The notes under the pieces: generated by a model
Seen by the model: the letters and a program-made list of their open reading frames with translations, nothing else
Told to the model about the DNA's origin: nothing
Database searches by the model: none
Assembly: GCA_000708835.1 (NCBI GenBank)
Contig: DF237123.1
Location: forward strand, 97,444 to 161,443
DNA length: 64,000 bases
Direction of reading: 5' to 3'
Source: Klebsormidium nitens
Taxonomy: Eukaryota; Streptophyta; Klebsormidiophyceae; Klebsormidiales; Klebsormidiaceae
Made by a program: the position numbers and the translations under genes
Part shown: positions 1 to 10,399 of the stretch, one piece after another
Numbering within the stretch: position 1 is the stretch's first letter
Layout of the letters: each line of letters begins with the position of its first letter

Positions 1-3000
1 TGTGAATGAAATGGGGGGGCACGCCCTCAGCAATCGCCATTTGTACCGCCTTCTTATTCCGTACAGAACATGGTCGATGCGCCCGGCTTGATGATCAACT
101 CTAAACCCCAGATCCCTGAACTCAGTCTACAAGCACTTGTGGCAATCAGAGTGGCCGCACTTACGCGCCTGATGGACATCGGCGGATTTGCCCTGATCGA
201 GAGCAGCTTTCTCCTCTCGCTATAACAAAAGTCACACAGTAAGCTATGCATTTGGCCTGATTTCAAACTCTGAACCTCAAAATACCCTGATCTCATTCTA
301 TAGGCACTGGCGGCAATCAGCGTGGCCGCACTCGTGCGCCTGATGGACATTGGCGGGCACGCCCTGAGCGAGAGCGACTGGGGCCGCCTTTTAAACTCCG
401 GTGCACAAGCAACGCCACCCGTTGTCCTCATCTCAAAGCCCAAACCCTAAAGTCGTGGCCTCAATTTACAGGCACTGGCGGCAATCAGTGTAGCTGCCCT
501 GGTGCGCCTGATGGACATCGGCGGGCACGCCCCGAGTGAAAGTGATCGGGGGCCGCCGTCTTAAACCCTGCACGGGACAGAAGCGACGCCACCCGTCCTA
601 ACCGAAAGCCCAAACCGTAAACCGTTGACCTTGTTCTACAGGCACTGGCGGCAATCAGCGTGGCTGCACTTGTGCGTCTGATGGACATCGGCGGGCACGC
701 CCTGAGCGAAAGCGACTGGGGTCGTCTGCTAAACACCATCCGGGACATGAGCGACGCAACCCGGCCCGTCGAACTGCTGAACCCGGAGAGCCTGGGCGTG
801 TTCGGGACGTCGCCTGCCGCTTTAGGTCCGTGTCACATCAGTCTCGATTTGATTTCTCGATAGTCTGGTGTGATGCTGCCTTTGTTCGTGGTCGTGTTGT
901 TGATTACTCCAAGACCTTTGGTCGGACCAGCAGAAATGGATTTATGAGCGTTGCCGTTCGTTCAAGGAGTCAGATTGTCCAGTCTGTCACTCGCTTTGTC
1001 AGCTCGTTATGCGCAGATTCTGTCAACAAACGTCAGATTTTGCGACAAACAAACCAAGAGGAGTGCATCTTGGATCCTGTTGCCTCTGCGATCCTTTGTT
1101 GCCAGCAATTTTTTACAATACGCAGTCTGCTTTTGTGCGCCTCCTTTGTAAAGGCTCGCTGGATGGCGGATCCCAACTTCTTGCAAACTCTTAAAAGTGC
1201 CCGGACGAAACCAAAGCGCAGGCCTGAGGATTGGGAGATCCTCGCAACCCGCGGAAGGAAGCGCCTCGCGCCCGCAGAGCATTGGCAACGGCCAAGTCAC
1301 TTTGGTGCGCTTCTTTACATGAAGAAAAAAAATTGCCAAGCGGGTTGGAGGCCCAGGTATCTGAAGAGAGAACGCATTTCTGGGAGGTCTAAAGAGTCCA
1401 AATAGTCAAGTTTCTAAAGGTCTGACATCGTATGACATTGCAGAGGGAAGCGCCTCACGTCGGCAGAGCATCGGCGATGGCCAAGTCACGCCCGTGCGCC
1501 TGTCCACCGTCGAGGAGCCCCGCAGGGGGCCCAGATTAGAACGGGTCGCGGAAAACGGGTCGTTCAAGGGCGAGCAGGGCACCGTTTCTCTCCCGGGCGA
1601 GCCCAGTGCCGGGCCACCGCCGAGCGCGGACGGCGGGGCGGGGACGTCGGAGGACGGGGCGCAGAGTGCGGCGCAGACGATGGTCGGGCGCATGATGAGC
1701 ACGCTGCTGATGAGGTTAGTTTCTGCAGGAGGATCGCCCCGATTTCACTGTGGGCGTTGCAAGGTGCTGAACAACTCGACTGGACGGCTCAGGTCGCCCC
1801 CGATTAAGGATCGTTAAGTGCAGGAGATTGTTCCGAATTTAGCGTAGGCGTTGCAAAGCGCTAATGTATTTGTTGGACGGCTCTTGGTGCCCCGTCGATG
1901 ATTGCCAAAAGCGTCCGAAATGAGTGTTGGCCACGAGAGGGACGCCGCCCGGTTCTGGTGATGCTGTCCGGTTTTGGTGACACCGTCCCTTTCTCGTGAT
2001 GCCGTCTGTCAAGCCTTTTTGAATAGGCCCCGTTTCGCAGCCAATGCATCCTCAATCGGTCAGTTTCGAGAACGTATTCCTGAAGAAACAGAAATCACTG
2101 GTCTCGAGTCTCGATTTATAGGCCGCTGTCTGAATCGGCTGCCTTTAGGAACCTGTCGTTTACCACGTAAAGGCCCGGCTGATCCTCGGTGTGGTCGCCC
2201 TCCTTTTAGTATGCGCATAATCTGCATCGAATGCATTCTTCACTGTTGTTTCCGGAAACCCAATTCAGAGGATAGATTGTTATTAGCCCTGAAGTCACAA
2301 TCTAGAGCTTTTCTCTGAAATCGCTGCTTTTCCAGGAACATGTCTTTCACCCGGAAAGGCAGGGCCGATCCCCAGGTGGTTGCCCCACGGGCCCCGCCCG
2401 ACGAGGGGGGTACGTACCTTGACACGCTGGGTCCTGAGGATGCGATCGAGTTCACGAACGAAACGCTAGACGCCGTGAGATGCAAGTGAGTGCTCTCGCC
2501 TAGGCTTCGTTGACGTGAGTGTCTTTGAGAACTCATGCTTAGTTGGTGGCTTTAGGCTGGGTTTCCGTAGAGGTGTTCCTTGCGTTGAGTTTCGAGAGCA
2601 GAAGAGGAGGAGAGGCGCCAGAAGCGAGGCTTAGCGACGAGTGCGACTCTTTTCACGAGTTCACTCTCAGCGTCTGCCTCTCATACCCAGGAAGAGCAAA
2701 TGGCAGAGGGGTTTGAGCTGGTTTGTCGATCACAGAAAAGCTGGTCACCAACCTGCTTTCAACCTGTTCTCACCTAACCATTTTCTAATCAAAATGTGGT
2801 CCTACAAGACCCGCAATCGCTGGACTTCAAAGTCTCTTCTTTGGAGAGACTTTGACCCTCTTTGATCATTCAAGTGTTCAAATAAGAACGTCAACAACGG
2901 ACCCCTATCTCCTGAAGTTCTCAATGTTCTCAATAACCACTATACTAACAACCACTACTTACCAAACCCTGTTTTTTTAACCTTTACTTGTTTGTACGTC

Positions 3001-4847
3001 ATCAGGTGCGTCATCCAGCTGCTCCTGCTGGATGCCCTGAGCAAGGCACAGTCGGAGCACTGGGCGAACCTGAGCCCCACGAACAAGCGCGCACTGCTGG
3101 AGACCATGCAAGGCCTTGTTGATTTCGCGGCAAAATACAACTGTGAGTGCTTACCAGTCCATGTGATCGCAAGCTTTATTCTGATTGATCCTCGCTTCTC
3201 TCTCAGTCCTCTTCCAGTCCGTAAAAAGAGGCCAGTGATTCTCAGTCCTCTTCCATTCCTCAAAAAGAGGCAGATTCTCCTCTCAGTCCTCTTTCAGTCC
3301 GTAAGTAGGCTTTGTCTTTCTCATTGGCGAGCCTGTATCCAGGTTCTGAAACCAATACGTCATTCGCATGTGCAGCTGACGTGTCGTTGCGCCAGAGGCT
3401 GCAGTCCGTTGGCTCGGAGAACCCACCCCCAAGCTTGCTGCGTCAGGTAAGGAGCACGCCACATTTGACATACTTTTCGGGTTCGGGGAGCTTGATTTTC
3501 TACGGCTTCGAGGTCTGCCTATCGTGCCGTATGAACGAGAGGCCGATCCAAGTTCGATCAGAAACTTACGCATGCAACTCGTCGACTGTTGCTGGATGGA
3601 CCGCCAGGTACAGCCCGGTGCCGTCGACCTCCTGCAACTAGATAGTACTAGTGGATGAGTACTTATGATTGAAAAAATCAGTTATCCTTAGAAGGGGTGT
3701 TTGCAGCGAGTTGGGAACATGATGCGCCTTGGTAAGCAAATAAGAGGAGTTTCGAAGGACCCTTACATTGCCCGAAGCTTGGCCGTTTGGCGTTTTGGAC
3801 GATAAAGATTCGGACAGTCTCATGGTCCTTCGAAACCCTCTATCTTGCTCGAGAAGGCACGTCAAGCTTCAATTCACCGCCGATTCCCTTTCAATTTTCT
3901 TCGTCTGACGTCTTTGTAGGAGGTCGACGGCACCGGACTGTACTTAGCGGTCCTGTTCAGCGTTTTGGACGACAAAGATTCGGACGCACCGCTCCTGGCC
4001 GACGCGGAGGCCCGCTTCGTGGGCGTCGCCGAGCGGGTGCTGGGTGAGGCGTCGGCGCTGCAGAGCGACCGGGCGGACTCCACCAGGAGCCACCAGGCGC
4101 TGGGGCTCAAGGCGCCAGTAACTGTCAAGGTGAGTTTGAGGGTTTGGTGTCTTTGAATCTTCTCTAAGATCTAGATAGTGCAGATTCTGAATCGGGGGTC
4201 GAGATTTCGTTCAGATCACTGTAGCGATCCTCATATCATGGTCATCTACAACCCCGCTCCTTTTCAATCACGTCCCAGCTGTTGTCGATTAGAGCCAGAC
4301 GGTAATCCGTGAGAAGCACATCAGGTCTCAGGGTGGTCTTAGAGCGTGTCGTGAAGAGCCTCAACGCCCCGTGATTGCTGACGTCACAGCGTTCTGTCAC
4401 GACAGGTGTTGGACGCCCTTCAGACGGTTTCGGAGCCGGTGTTCAAGCGGCACTTTGAGCAGCTGTACCCGCACTTGACCACGCTGATTGGCAGCGACCA
4501 GGTGAGAGGACGACACGTGTCGTATCCTCAGACCTCCATTATTGGCATGCATGGCCGTGGCGACGAAGTTTTGTTGGCAGTATCTGCATTTGGAGAGTGG
4601 TTTGGGTTCGTTATCTGCAACGGCAATAGAAAAGCAGCGCTGTGACCATAATAAGCATTTTCAAGCACTTCCAATGTCTGGCAAACTTTGCTCCTAATCA
4701 GCGTCAAACGGCAAATTGTTTGAAAAGGCGAAGTTGAGCGGGGAAACAGCGCTTGACGAGAAGTATCTCTTGCAGTTGGAGGTCCGAAGAGCATTGGCGA
4801 ACCTGTTCTCAGCACGTCTTGGCGCTCTTCTGCCTGCTACGAAATAG
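1..4847 (+). CDS. BIG-type Sec7 Arf guanine-nucleotide exchange factor, C-terminal part (5' end outside window)
   Basis: C-terminal 396 residues of a large Golgi/TGN Arf-GEF of the BIG (brefeldin A-inhibited GEF) family, which activates Arf GTPases in vesicle traffic. Exons read here: 642-825, 1444-1714, 2336-2485, 3006-3142, 3376-3446, 3920-4129, 4406-4501, 4776-4847 (TAG stop). Phases match at every junction and the total is 1191 nt. Recognition rests on family motifs: VAALVRLMDIGGHALSESDW (plant BIG has an 'AFVRLMSNAG.LFSE..W' segment), VRCKCVIQLLLLDAL (BIG 'AKCRAAVQLLLIQAV'), ENPPPSLLRQ, and a C-terminal helical stretch ending LFSARLGALLPATK. These belong to the HEAT-like HDS repeats after the Sec7 domain; the Sec7 domain itself is not in the window. 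Introns hold degenerate copies of the exons (separate entries). Exon boundaries are inferred from splice signals; the family call is from memory of motifs. Confidence 0.85.
17..560 (+). pseudogene. Tandem decayed copies of the BIG exon 642-825
   Basis: Three copies of the acceptor plus exon start at 133, 304 and 472, and the tail of a fourth near 17-35, precede the intact exon at 642. Steps are 171, 168 and 170 bases, so this is a tandem array of about 170 bases. The copy at 472 keeps the start of the exon but then has base changes and a frameshift. The copy at 304 loses homology in its second half. The copy at 133 is the most changed. Only 642-825 keeps a full reading frame and a usable donor. 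Confidence 0.85.
1255..1311 (+). pseudogene. Decayed copy of the start of BIG exon 1444-1714
   Basis: About 57 bases match the first 57 bases of the exon at 1444 with scattered substitutions (the shared stretch encodes GSASRRQSIGDGQV in the real exon). It lies 189 bases upstream, in the preceding intron, and lacks the rest of the exon. Confidence 0.75.
2149..2203 (+). pseudogene. Decayed copy of the start of BIG exon 2336-2485
   Basis: About 55 bases resemble the start of the exon at 2336 (the region encoding NMSFTRKGRADPQVV), preceded by an acceptor-like TTTAG. An in-frame stop is present (cca cgt aaa region is shifted and broken). The spacing is 187 bases. The flanking intron bases before both copies also resemble each other. 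Confidence 0.65.
3201..3305 (+). repeat. Intronic tandem repeat, unit about 40 bases, 2.6 copies
   Basis: Units begin TCTCAGTCCTCTTCCA at 3201, 3240 and 3281, and contain CAAAAAGAGG or TAAAAAGAGG. They sit in the BIG intron between exons 3006-3142 and 3376-3446 and include repeated polypyrimidine-AG motifs that resemble 3' splice sites. Confidence 0.8.
3604..3826. pseudogene. Inverted and direct decayed copies of the start of BIG exon 3920-4129
   Basis: Bases 3604-3637 are the reverse complement of the acceptor and first ~27 bases of the exon at 3920 (the part encoding EVDGTGLY), with one or two changes. Bases 3787-3826 are a direct copy of the next part (SVLDDKDSD). A further inverted match links 3741-3758 and 3829-3846 (TTTCGAAGGACC / GGTCCTTCGAAA). 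The intron therefore holds a folded-back, partly palindromic remnant rather than a simple tandem copy. Confidence 0.7.
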
Positions 4848-6146
4848 GCTGATAGAGGGACTGCTATAAAGGCGGCATCACCTGAGTATGTAGCTACCTG
4901 AGACTGTGCCCGTCTTGATCCATACAGACCAGGGGAATTTCTACCCGCTCTTCACACTCAATGGAACGGCATCGTTTGGGGGTTTGCAACAATTTGTTCG
5001 TGCAAACTTTAACGGAGGCTGGTCCCATTTTGATGGTTCGGCACACACTGATGTGAGCAGCAAAGTATTATGCTTTGTATCGAGCTTACTCATCGTCTCC
5101 CGACGGGCTGCCATCTGCACTTCATCGCGGCTACATACGGTTTCGATTATTGAGCGTACATCACGCATTGATTGGATCTCAACGTTGGATCTGCATGAAT
5201 TAGGTATTCCAACAACTGTAACCGGCTCATCGAAGCAAAGCCGGCGCTGCCGACAAGGGTCATGCAAAGCTGGCCCATCAAAAGGCCTGCCAGTTAGTAG
5301 TGCCAGCATGAGTCAGATGAGAGTCAGCCGACTGTTGCGCACAATCTTCATGTGATGTGTGCATGACTCGACAACTATTCCAAAATCTGTTCGCCAAATC
5401 CACATATGCCAGCATGGTGTATTTGTGCAATCAACAATGCTGACTTCTGGGCCCGGGCGCGGGCTTCCGGCACCGGTTCTACCGATATGCCGATGATGAG
5501 TTTTAAGATTAATTCATCAATCACAATTGTGCCCAGCCCGAAGGTTAAGCTCTAGCTAGCCCAAGTGGCATCACGGCCAGCCCGTGAGCAGCGACAGTGC
5601 AGTGATCGACAGATGCAGCAAATCACTAAGATGATGTGGGGATGAAACAACCATACCCATGTGATTAATCCAGTTTTGCAACGGCGACCCGTGAGTTTGT
5701 TCCGGCCTCACAGACGGTTGAAGCGCATTACAAAGTGTATGCCTAACAAACTCAAGCATCAGTACGTTGACCATGAAATGCCCATTGAAGGGGCGGCAGT
5801 GCAGTCAGCGCTAGCATGCTCTCGGCTGCACGGTAACCAGACTCATCTTACCAAAGTAAGCTCCTGAGACCCACTTTCTTCTTGCGCTGATCAGCAAGAG
5901 CCTGATTGGTAGCTGCATATGCCTGGAGGAATCAGATGAGAGGTCTACTGTCTAAAGTTTGTTGATTTATAGGAACGTATCTTGCCGCCTGCAACACAGT
6001 TCCTGATAAAGGAATTGACGCCTTAACTAATAGTGCATGTGGAGAGCATCATGCCGCTTCTATCTGATGACCTAGCTTTAAGATCCGCCTAATTTTCCTA
6101 ATTCTAAGGTGGAAGAGTCAAATGTGCCGCGCGCCTAACTATCCAA
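4848..6146. other. Intergenic spacer, convergent 3' ends
   Basis: Lies between the BIG stop (+) and the LLP-homolog stop (-). Short open frames here (for example 4906-5355 +) show no recognisable motif, no splice support and ordinary composition. The spacer should hold the two 3' UTRs. Confidence 0.5.
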
Positions 6147-7315
6147 TCAGACCCAAGCACCTTTCTTCTTTCCTTTCTTAGCAAGCCGCCCCTTCTTCCC
6201 CTTTCTGACTCTAATGCCGCTGCTCTTCTTTTTTATTCCACCTTTTGACTTCAGTGCCTTCTTCGTCTTCGAAGCCCCGTCCACGGCCATGTCTTCTGTC
6301 GCCTCATCTGGCGCTCCTTCCCTGCCTCGAGACGGCTCCGCTTCTGAAAAAAAGTTGGTCAAATCTTAGGGGCATGCAGTCTTCTGTGTGAATATTGTCA
6401 TCAAGCTTTACTATCCCAACTTCTGGCAACGACGTTCCTGATAAAGCTGACCAGATTCAAAAGTGGTGGCGCCAACTTGGCCACAATGACCTGCTAGAAC
6501 AAAAGAAATGCTAACAAAAGTAGGACCAAAAAGCCTTCGGCCCGGAGCTCAGAATCTACAATGGAGGCGTAAAGCGGCTCAGGACAGTGCACATACAACA
6601 GGGTGTACAAACAAAACATGATGGTGGTAGCGCGCTACCGCTCGGAAAGACTTTCAGAGTAAGTCGAAAGTAGCGCACGTGTTCTAGCAACTACCTTACA
6701 ACACTGCAAACTAAGCCAGCATCAATTTTGAATGTTAGCTGCGGGTGCCAAACATACTGACTGCGACATGCTGAGCAGGGAACTGCTTTCATAAGATACA
6801 GAGGTGGTGCATAATGCTGCCACTAAGAAACTACACTTCACTGGCCCAACTCTTTTTAAGTCAAGTTCTGCACTAAAAAACAATTTTTGCAGCATCGCCC
6901 CAATAAAACACCAGTCTTGAGTCTGCAGTTGCTGGTGCGGTGACCATTACCAGATGCAAACCCTAAAATCAGCAACTACCATTGCCAACTTTTTTACCGG
7001 GTTCATTCCTGTATCCTCTTCTGGCTCCTGCAAAACCACCGCCTTTAAATCCCAACAACCACCGCTCTGGAAAACAAAAGCTGAGCAAGACAAGAAGGAT
7101 TTGGAAACATATTCTTGAAGAAGGACAGAGAACACCCAGACCTCACCCATTCGCTCCTCTCTGACTGCTGCTTCGTCCCCAGCCTGTTCTGTCAAGATCG
7201 CCGCAAGCTTTGCTTGCACTTCCGCATCCTTCTTGTCATAAAAGTTCGCTTGCGCCAGCTCCCTCCGCTGCGTCCGCAACCGCTTCTCCCGCTTTGAGCG
7301 GATGGACTTGCCCAT
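6147..7315 (-). CDS. LLP-homolog (DUF2423) small basic nucleolar protein
   Basis: Two exons: 7147-7315 (start ATG at 7315) and 6147-6343 (stop at 6147-6149), 366 nt, 121 aa. The N-terminus MGKSIRSKREKRLR followed by FYDKKDAE is the hallmark of the plant proteins in the LLP homolog/DUF2423 family. The second exon has the expected acidic patch (DEATEDMAVDG) followed by a Lys-rich tail (KSKGGIKKK, KGKKGRLAKKGKKK). Human LLPH is a nucleolar protein linked to ribosome biogenesis; a similar role here is inferred. The frame stays open upstream to another ATG at 7348, but the family start is the ATG at 7315. The intron is 803 bases with GT..AG borders. Confidence 0.88.
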
Positions 7316-9458
7316 GGTGGACCGGATGCGTGTATTCGGCGCTGTCACCTTGCCTCGCAGTATCGCTTGGACAACAGACAGGATGGATACGCCTCTTGTC
7401 CTGGCGCCCCCTTGATCTCCAAGTTTCTGCCACCTTTCCTATATCGCGGCAATGGTGTTATTACACGATCCGACCGTTTTACCGGTACGGATAGGGGTTG
7501 TGTCGATGGTTCTCATCTTATGCTCCTACAGGTCCCCAAAAGAGCATAGGACTACCATTAAAGCAACTCGAGGCGTATACGCCGAATTCTATCTCTAGAG
7601 GCAAGTTATCTCAAGTCTTATATATTAGAGCTCTTTATAGGCAACGCTTATATATGTATCGTATATGTAGTGTCGAAACCCCCCTCCCCCGACGTAACGC
7701 CAAGCAAATAACAGATAGTATGCATACTCGACTGGCACGTTCAGACTGCGTACTACGTCCTAGGGCGACCCGAAACCAGTCTGCGGCCCTTCAACAGACT
7801 GCCGAAGATAACGCGATAGAGTGACTTCTGTTACACAGTGTACACAAGAAGAGCGTACATGGTGTACTCTTGACACGTGGCCTGACTCCAGGAAAAATGC
7901 GGAATGCTCTCTAACGGGACTCGAACCGTCGACCCTTCGCTCTCAAATCCAACGCTCCTACCATTTCGGCCAATAACAGACCAACTCACAAGAGGTCAAT
8001 CACAAATTGTACACACAATACAAGAAGCCACGAGAGCAGATTGAAACCGTCGATTGACATCGACGGTTCACGCCGCTCGAGGGTTCACCTAATGCATTCT
8101 CCGACTGCAAAACGTACGCGTATTCCGTGTACATGTGCGGTACTCCATTATCTTGCGAAATGTACAGACTTGATGTGCAAATGCGCCCTTTGCAGCCAAA
8201 TCTCTCCCTCCTTTCAGTCAGCCCCGCCTCTTATCTTAGTCTGCCCTCTTATTTTCCCTTATTTGCCTATTCCCACTTTTCTCGCCTCTCCGTTCTCCCG
8301 GCGTTTGGAGTGTTTCCTTAGGCTTATACAATAGCATTAGCCTCACTCAAATGGCAATTGCGAGCGCTGCGCAGTCTAATCTTGCTGCTAAGCGCAGCTA
8401 GACCCTAGAGGCGGAGGCGGAACTTGAACGGAACGGAACTTACCGACTGGATGGGACTCGAAACCCCGCGGGTAAACCCGCGCACGCGATCATCCGGCGG
8501 CGTCGGGTGCGCGCGAATTAACGTCAAGGCTGAAGGCTGTGCTGCCATTGATCTATAATCTTGTTGACGAAGAAAGAACGAGGGCGAGGGCAGGGCGAGG
8601 GCGACGGCGAGGGCGCCACCATATCATTTCGTCTGCGTAGACGGAAATACGGTAAGTCACCCATCCGCCGCCCAACATCTTGTCCATAGTCCTGAACACT
8701 CTGAACTTTCTGTAATGAGACGGCCTCACATTATCGTAAGGTGACGGGATGGTGACATACTTCTGGAGGAGCAAGTCTGAGAATCCTTGTACAGCATCTA
8801 CCATAGGCCCTAGGGAGGATTGAGGGACAGCTCAGCATCCTGCCTAACAACAGCCCTGACGCGCCTTGTAGGACGGTACGTGCTTGACCACAGTGTCGAG
8901 CCTGGGCCTCATGCCCGCTTCCTCCGTCGTGAGCAGCCATCCAGCAATTCAACAGGCGGCCTAAAGAAGGAGGCCTCAGAACCAAAGAACCAGTCAGCGG
9001 CATACAAAGTCATGGGCAGGAACTTAGAGGAATCTGCTATGGAACAGCCGCTTCTTCCGTAGGTGTTCGTGTCTTCCTTGTCTCCTTGTCATTTGTCAGC
9101 CTGCTAAGCTCTTCGGTCCCCTTTTCAAGCCCAGTCTTTAAGTCTTACCAGCCTGCTAAACTGGATCGTTATAGTGCCTGTCTGCCTGCAAAAATGGTAA
9201 AGCTGTAAAGATGGACAGCACATCACTTGACTGCCTTGACGCCTTCCATCAGGTGTTGCTCGTACATGTCTTCAATTGAGCTCACAAGCCCGTGCCTTAT
9301 ATCATGGTGTCAACGAACCTGGCAAATCCAGGGTTATGCATCCAGGGCTATGCATCCAAGAGAAGCGCACTTGCTAATGCAATTTATCGGGCCTGATTCA
9401 CTTTTCTATCCCCTAGACTCTGAAGTCTCTGCTTGATTAGTTCTTCTCGTTTCCAGGT
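7316..9458. other. Gene-poor spacer upstream of the LLP homolog
   Basis: It contains an AT-rich patch near 7615-7670, the tRNA-like element at 7911-7972, a GC-rich hairpin near 8476-8495, and short open frames with low-complexity Arg-rich translations (8553-8804 -). None has convincing motifs or paired splice sites. Confidence 0.4.
7911..7972 (-). pseudogene. tRNA-like sequence (Ser-type anticodon loop), probably a tRNA pseudogene or SINE head
   Basis: Read on the minus strand it has a perfect Pol III B box (GGTTCGAGTCC, plus positions 7917-7927) and an A box matching the consensus (TGGCCGAAATGG, about 7961-7972). A T5 run follows about 14 bases downstream (plus 7893-7897). The loop TTTGAGA would give anticodon TGA (Ser). 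The acceptor, D and T stems each contain mismatches when paired by hand, and the long variable arm expected for tRNA-Ser is missing. A functional gene is therefore unlikely. A tRNA covariance-model scan would decide. Confidence 0.45.
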
Positions 9459-9973
9459 GTGATTCACCTATCACAAAACGTATCAAGCAGAAAAGCATGC
9501 TCGTGTACACGAAATGTAGTTGCATACAAGTATGGTTGTGATGGCTGCAGGGCACAAGAAAGCAAGAACCAGCTAGAAGGAATCTTCAAGTACAAGAGCA
9601 TCTGTTATCTGGACCGCACCCGCTACGAGAAGTTCAAACTATACCAAGATGCGCTCTTGGAGTTGGAAGCAGCTGAGCGGGCTGAGCGGAATGATCAGAA
9701 TGATGGAGCTTTTTTGAGTCCAACAAAAAGTCAGTGAGATCAGTGACCTGCTGTCGTTCTTCTGAAATACTGCGGGTATCAAAAGTGAAGACCTGCTATT
9801 CCGTCACTATCACATTTCTGTTGCTTGCAGTTTGTTAATCTTATAATGTGATTTCCTTCGTTTGACAGCCGGGAAGGTCTCTGATGCTGTCTGGGAGAAG
9901 GCTGCTGATGCTCATAAAGTATGGCGGACGGCTGCAAAGAAGTGCCGGGACACAATGGGCAAAAGCCCCATCC
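9459..9973 (+). CDS. Possible uncharacterised coding exons
   Basis: An open frame at 9459-9737 encodes a charged, helical-looking stretch (RTRYEKFKLYQDALLELEAA) preceded by four cysteines. A second candidate exon at 9869-9973, with good acceptor and donor, encodes SDAVWEKAADAHKVWRTAAK in one frame. The phases of the two do not join cleanly with the splice sites seen, so this may be a decayed gene, part of a transposon, or chance. No family is recognised. Confidence 0.22.
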
Positions 9974-10399
9974 GTAAGTTTGTCCGTCCGCAAGAGACGT
10001 TGAAAAAGGTTACCTTGTTCACATTCTGATTTTCTGTTGATAAGCAACTTTGCATGAAGCAGATGAAGTGGACAACTGAGCTGCTTGAAATCTAATTGTT
10101 GAATGTTTCGCAGCTCAATTCCGGGACAGGTCTTGATTTGCTTGAATTCTTCAGGCTTCAGGATTGCTGCTTCAAAGTTGATGTTTTTGCTTCGCTACCT
10201 GATCCTGCTCTATATCTTCGTGCAGCGAACTTTCTGCTCGATGCGCTCCTCGTCGTGACGTTTCTGCGGGCCTTGCTACGGCAGGAAGCTTGGACCAAAG
10301 GGAAAGGGTTTTATGGACCGTCAAATATCAAAAGAGATTTCTCTGTCAAGTGTCAAGAACCATCTAATATGAAAATCACATCTTTCTTAGAATGAGGAC

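Noticed and set aside
133-825. CRISPR-like regular repeats with constant spacing at 133-825
   Set aside because: The repeats are exon copies in a eukaryotic gene with a single intact coding member; there is no leader, no short identical repeat and no cas gene.
830-1405. Plus-strand open frame of 191 codons in the BIG intron
   Set aside because: It mixes intron and a decayed exon copy (1255-1311 lies in it) and does not join the flanking exons in phase.
4906-5355. Open frame of 149 codons after the BIG stop
   Set aside because: No motif, no convincing start context, an overlapping antisense frame of similar length, and it lies in what should be a 3' UTR or spacer.
8452-8530. Second tRNA gene on the minus strand
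   Set aside because: A GC hairpin and CGAGTCCC resemble a variable arm and T arm, but the B box has an extra T and no A box or acceptor stem could be paired.
8553-8804. Minus-strand frame of 83 codons as a small protein
   Set aside because: Its end is a low-complexity Arg run from a GAGGGC repeat and no family or splice partner was recognised.
10096-10395. Plus-strand frame of 99 codons
   Set aside because: It has some hydrophobic stretches but no clear start context, motif or link to the doubtful exons upstream.
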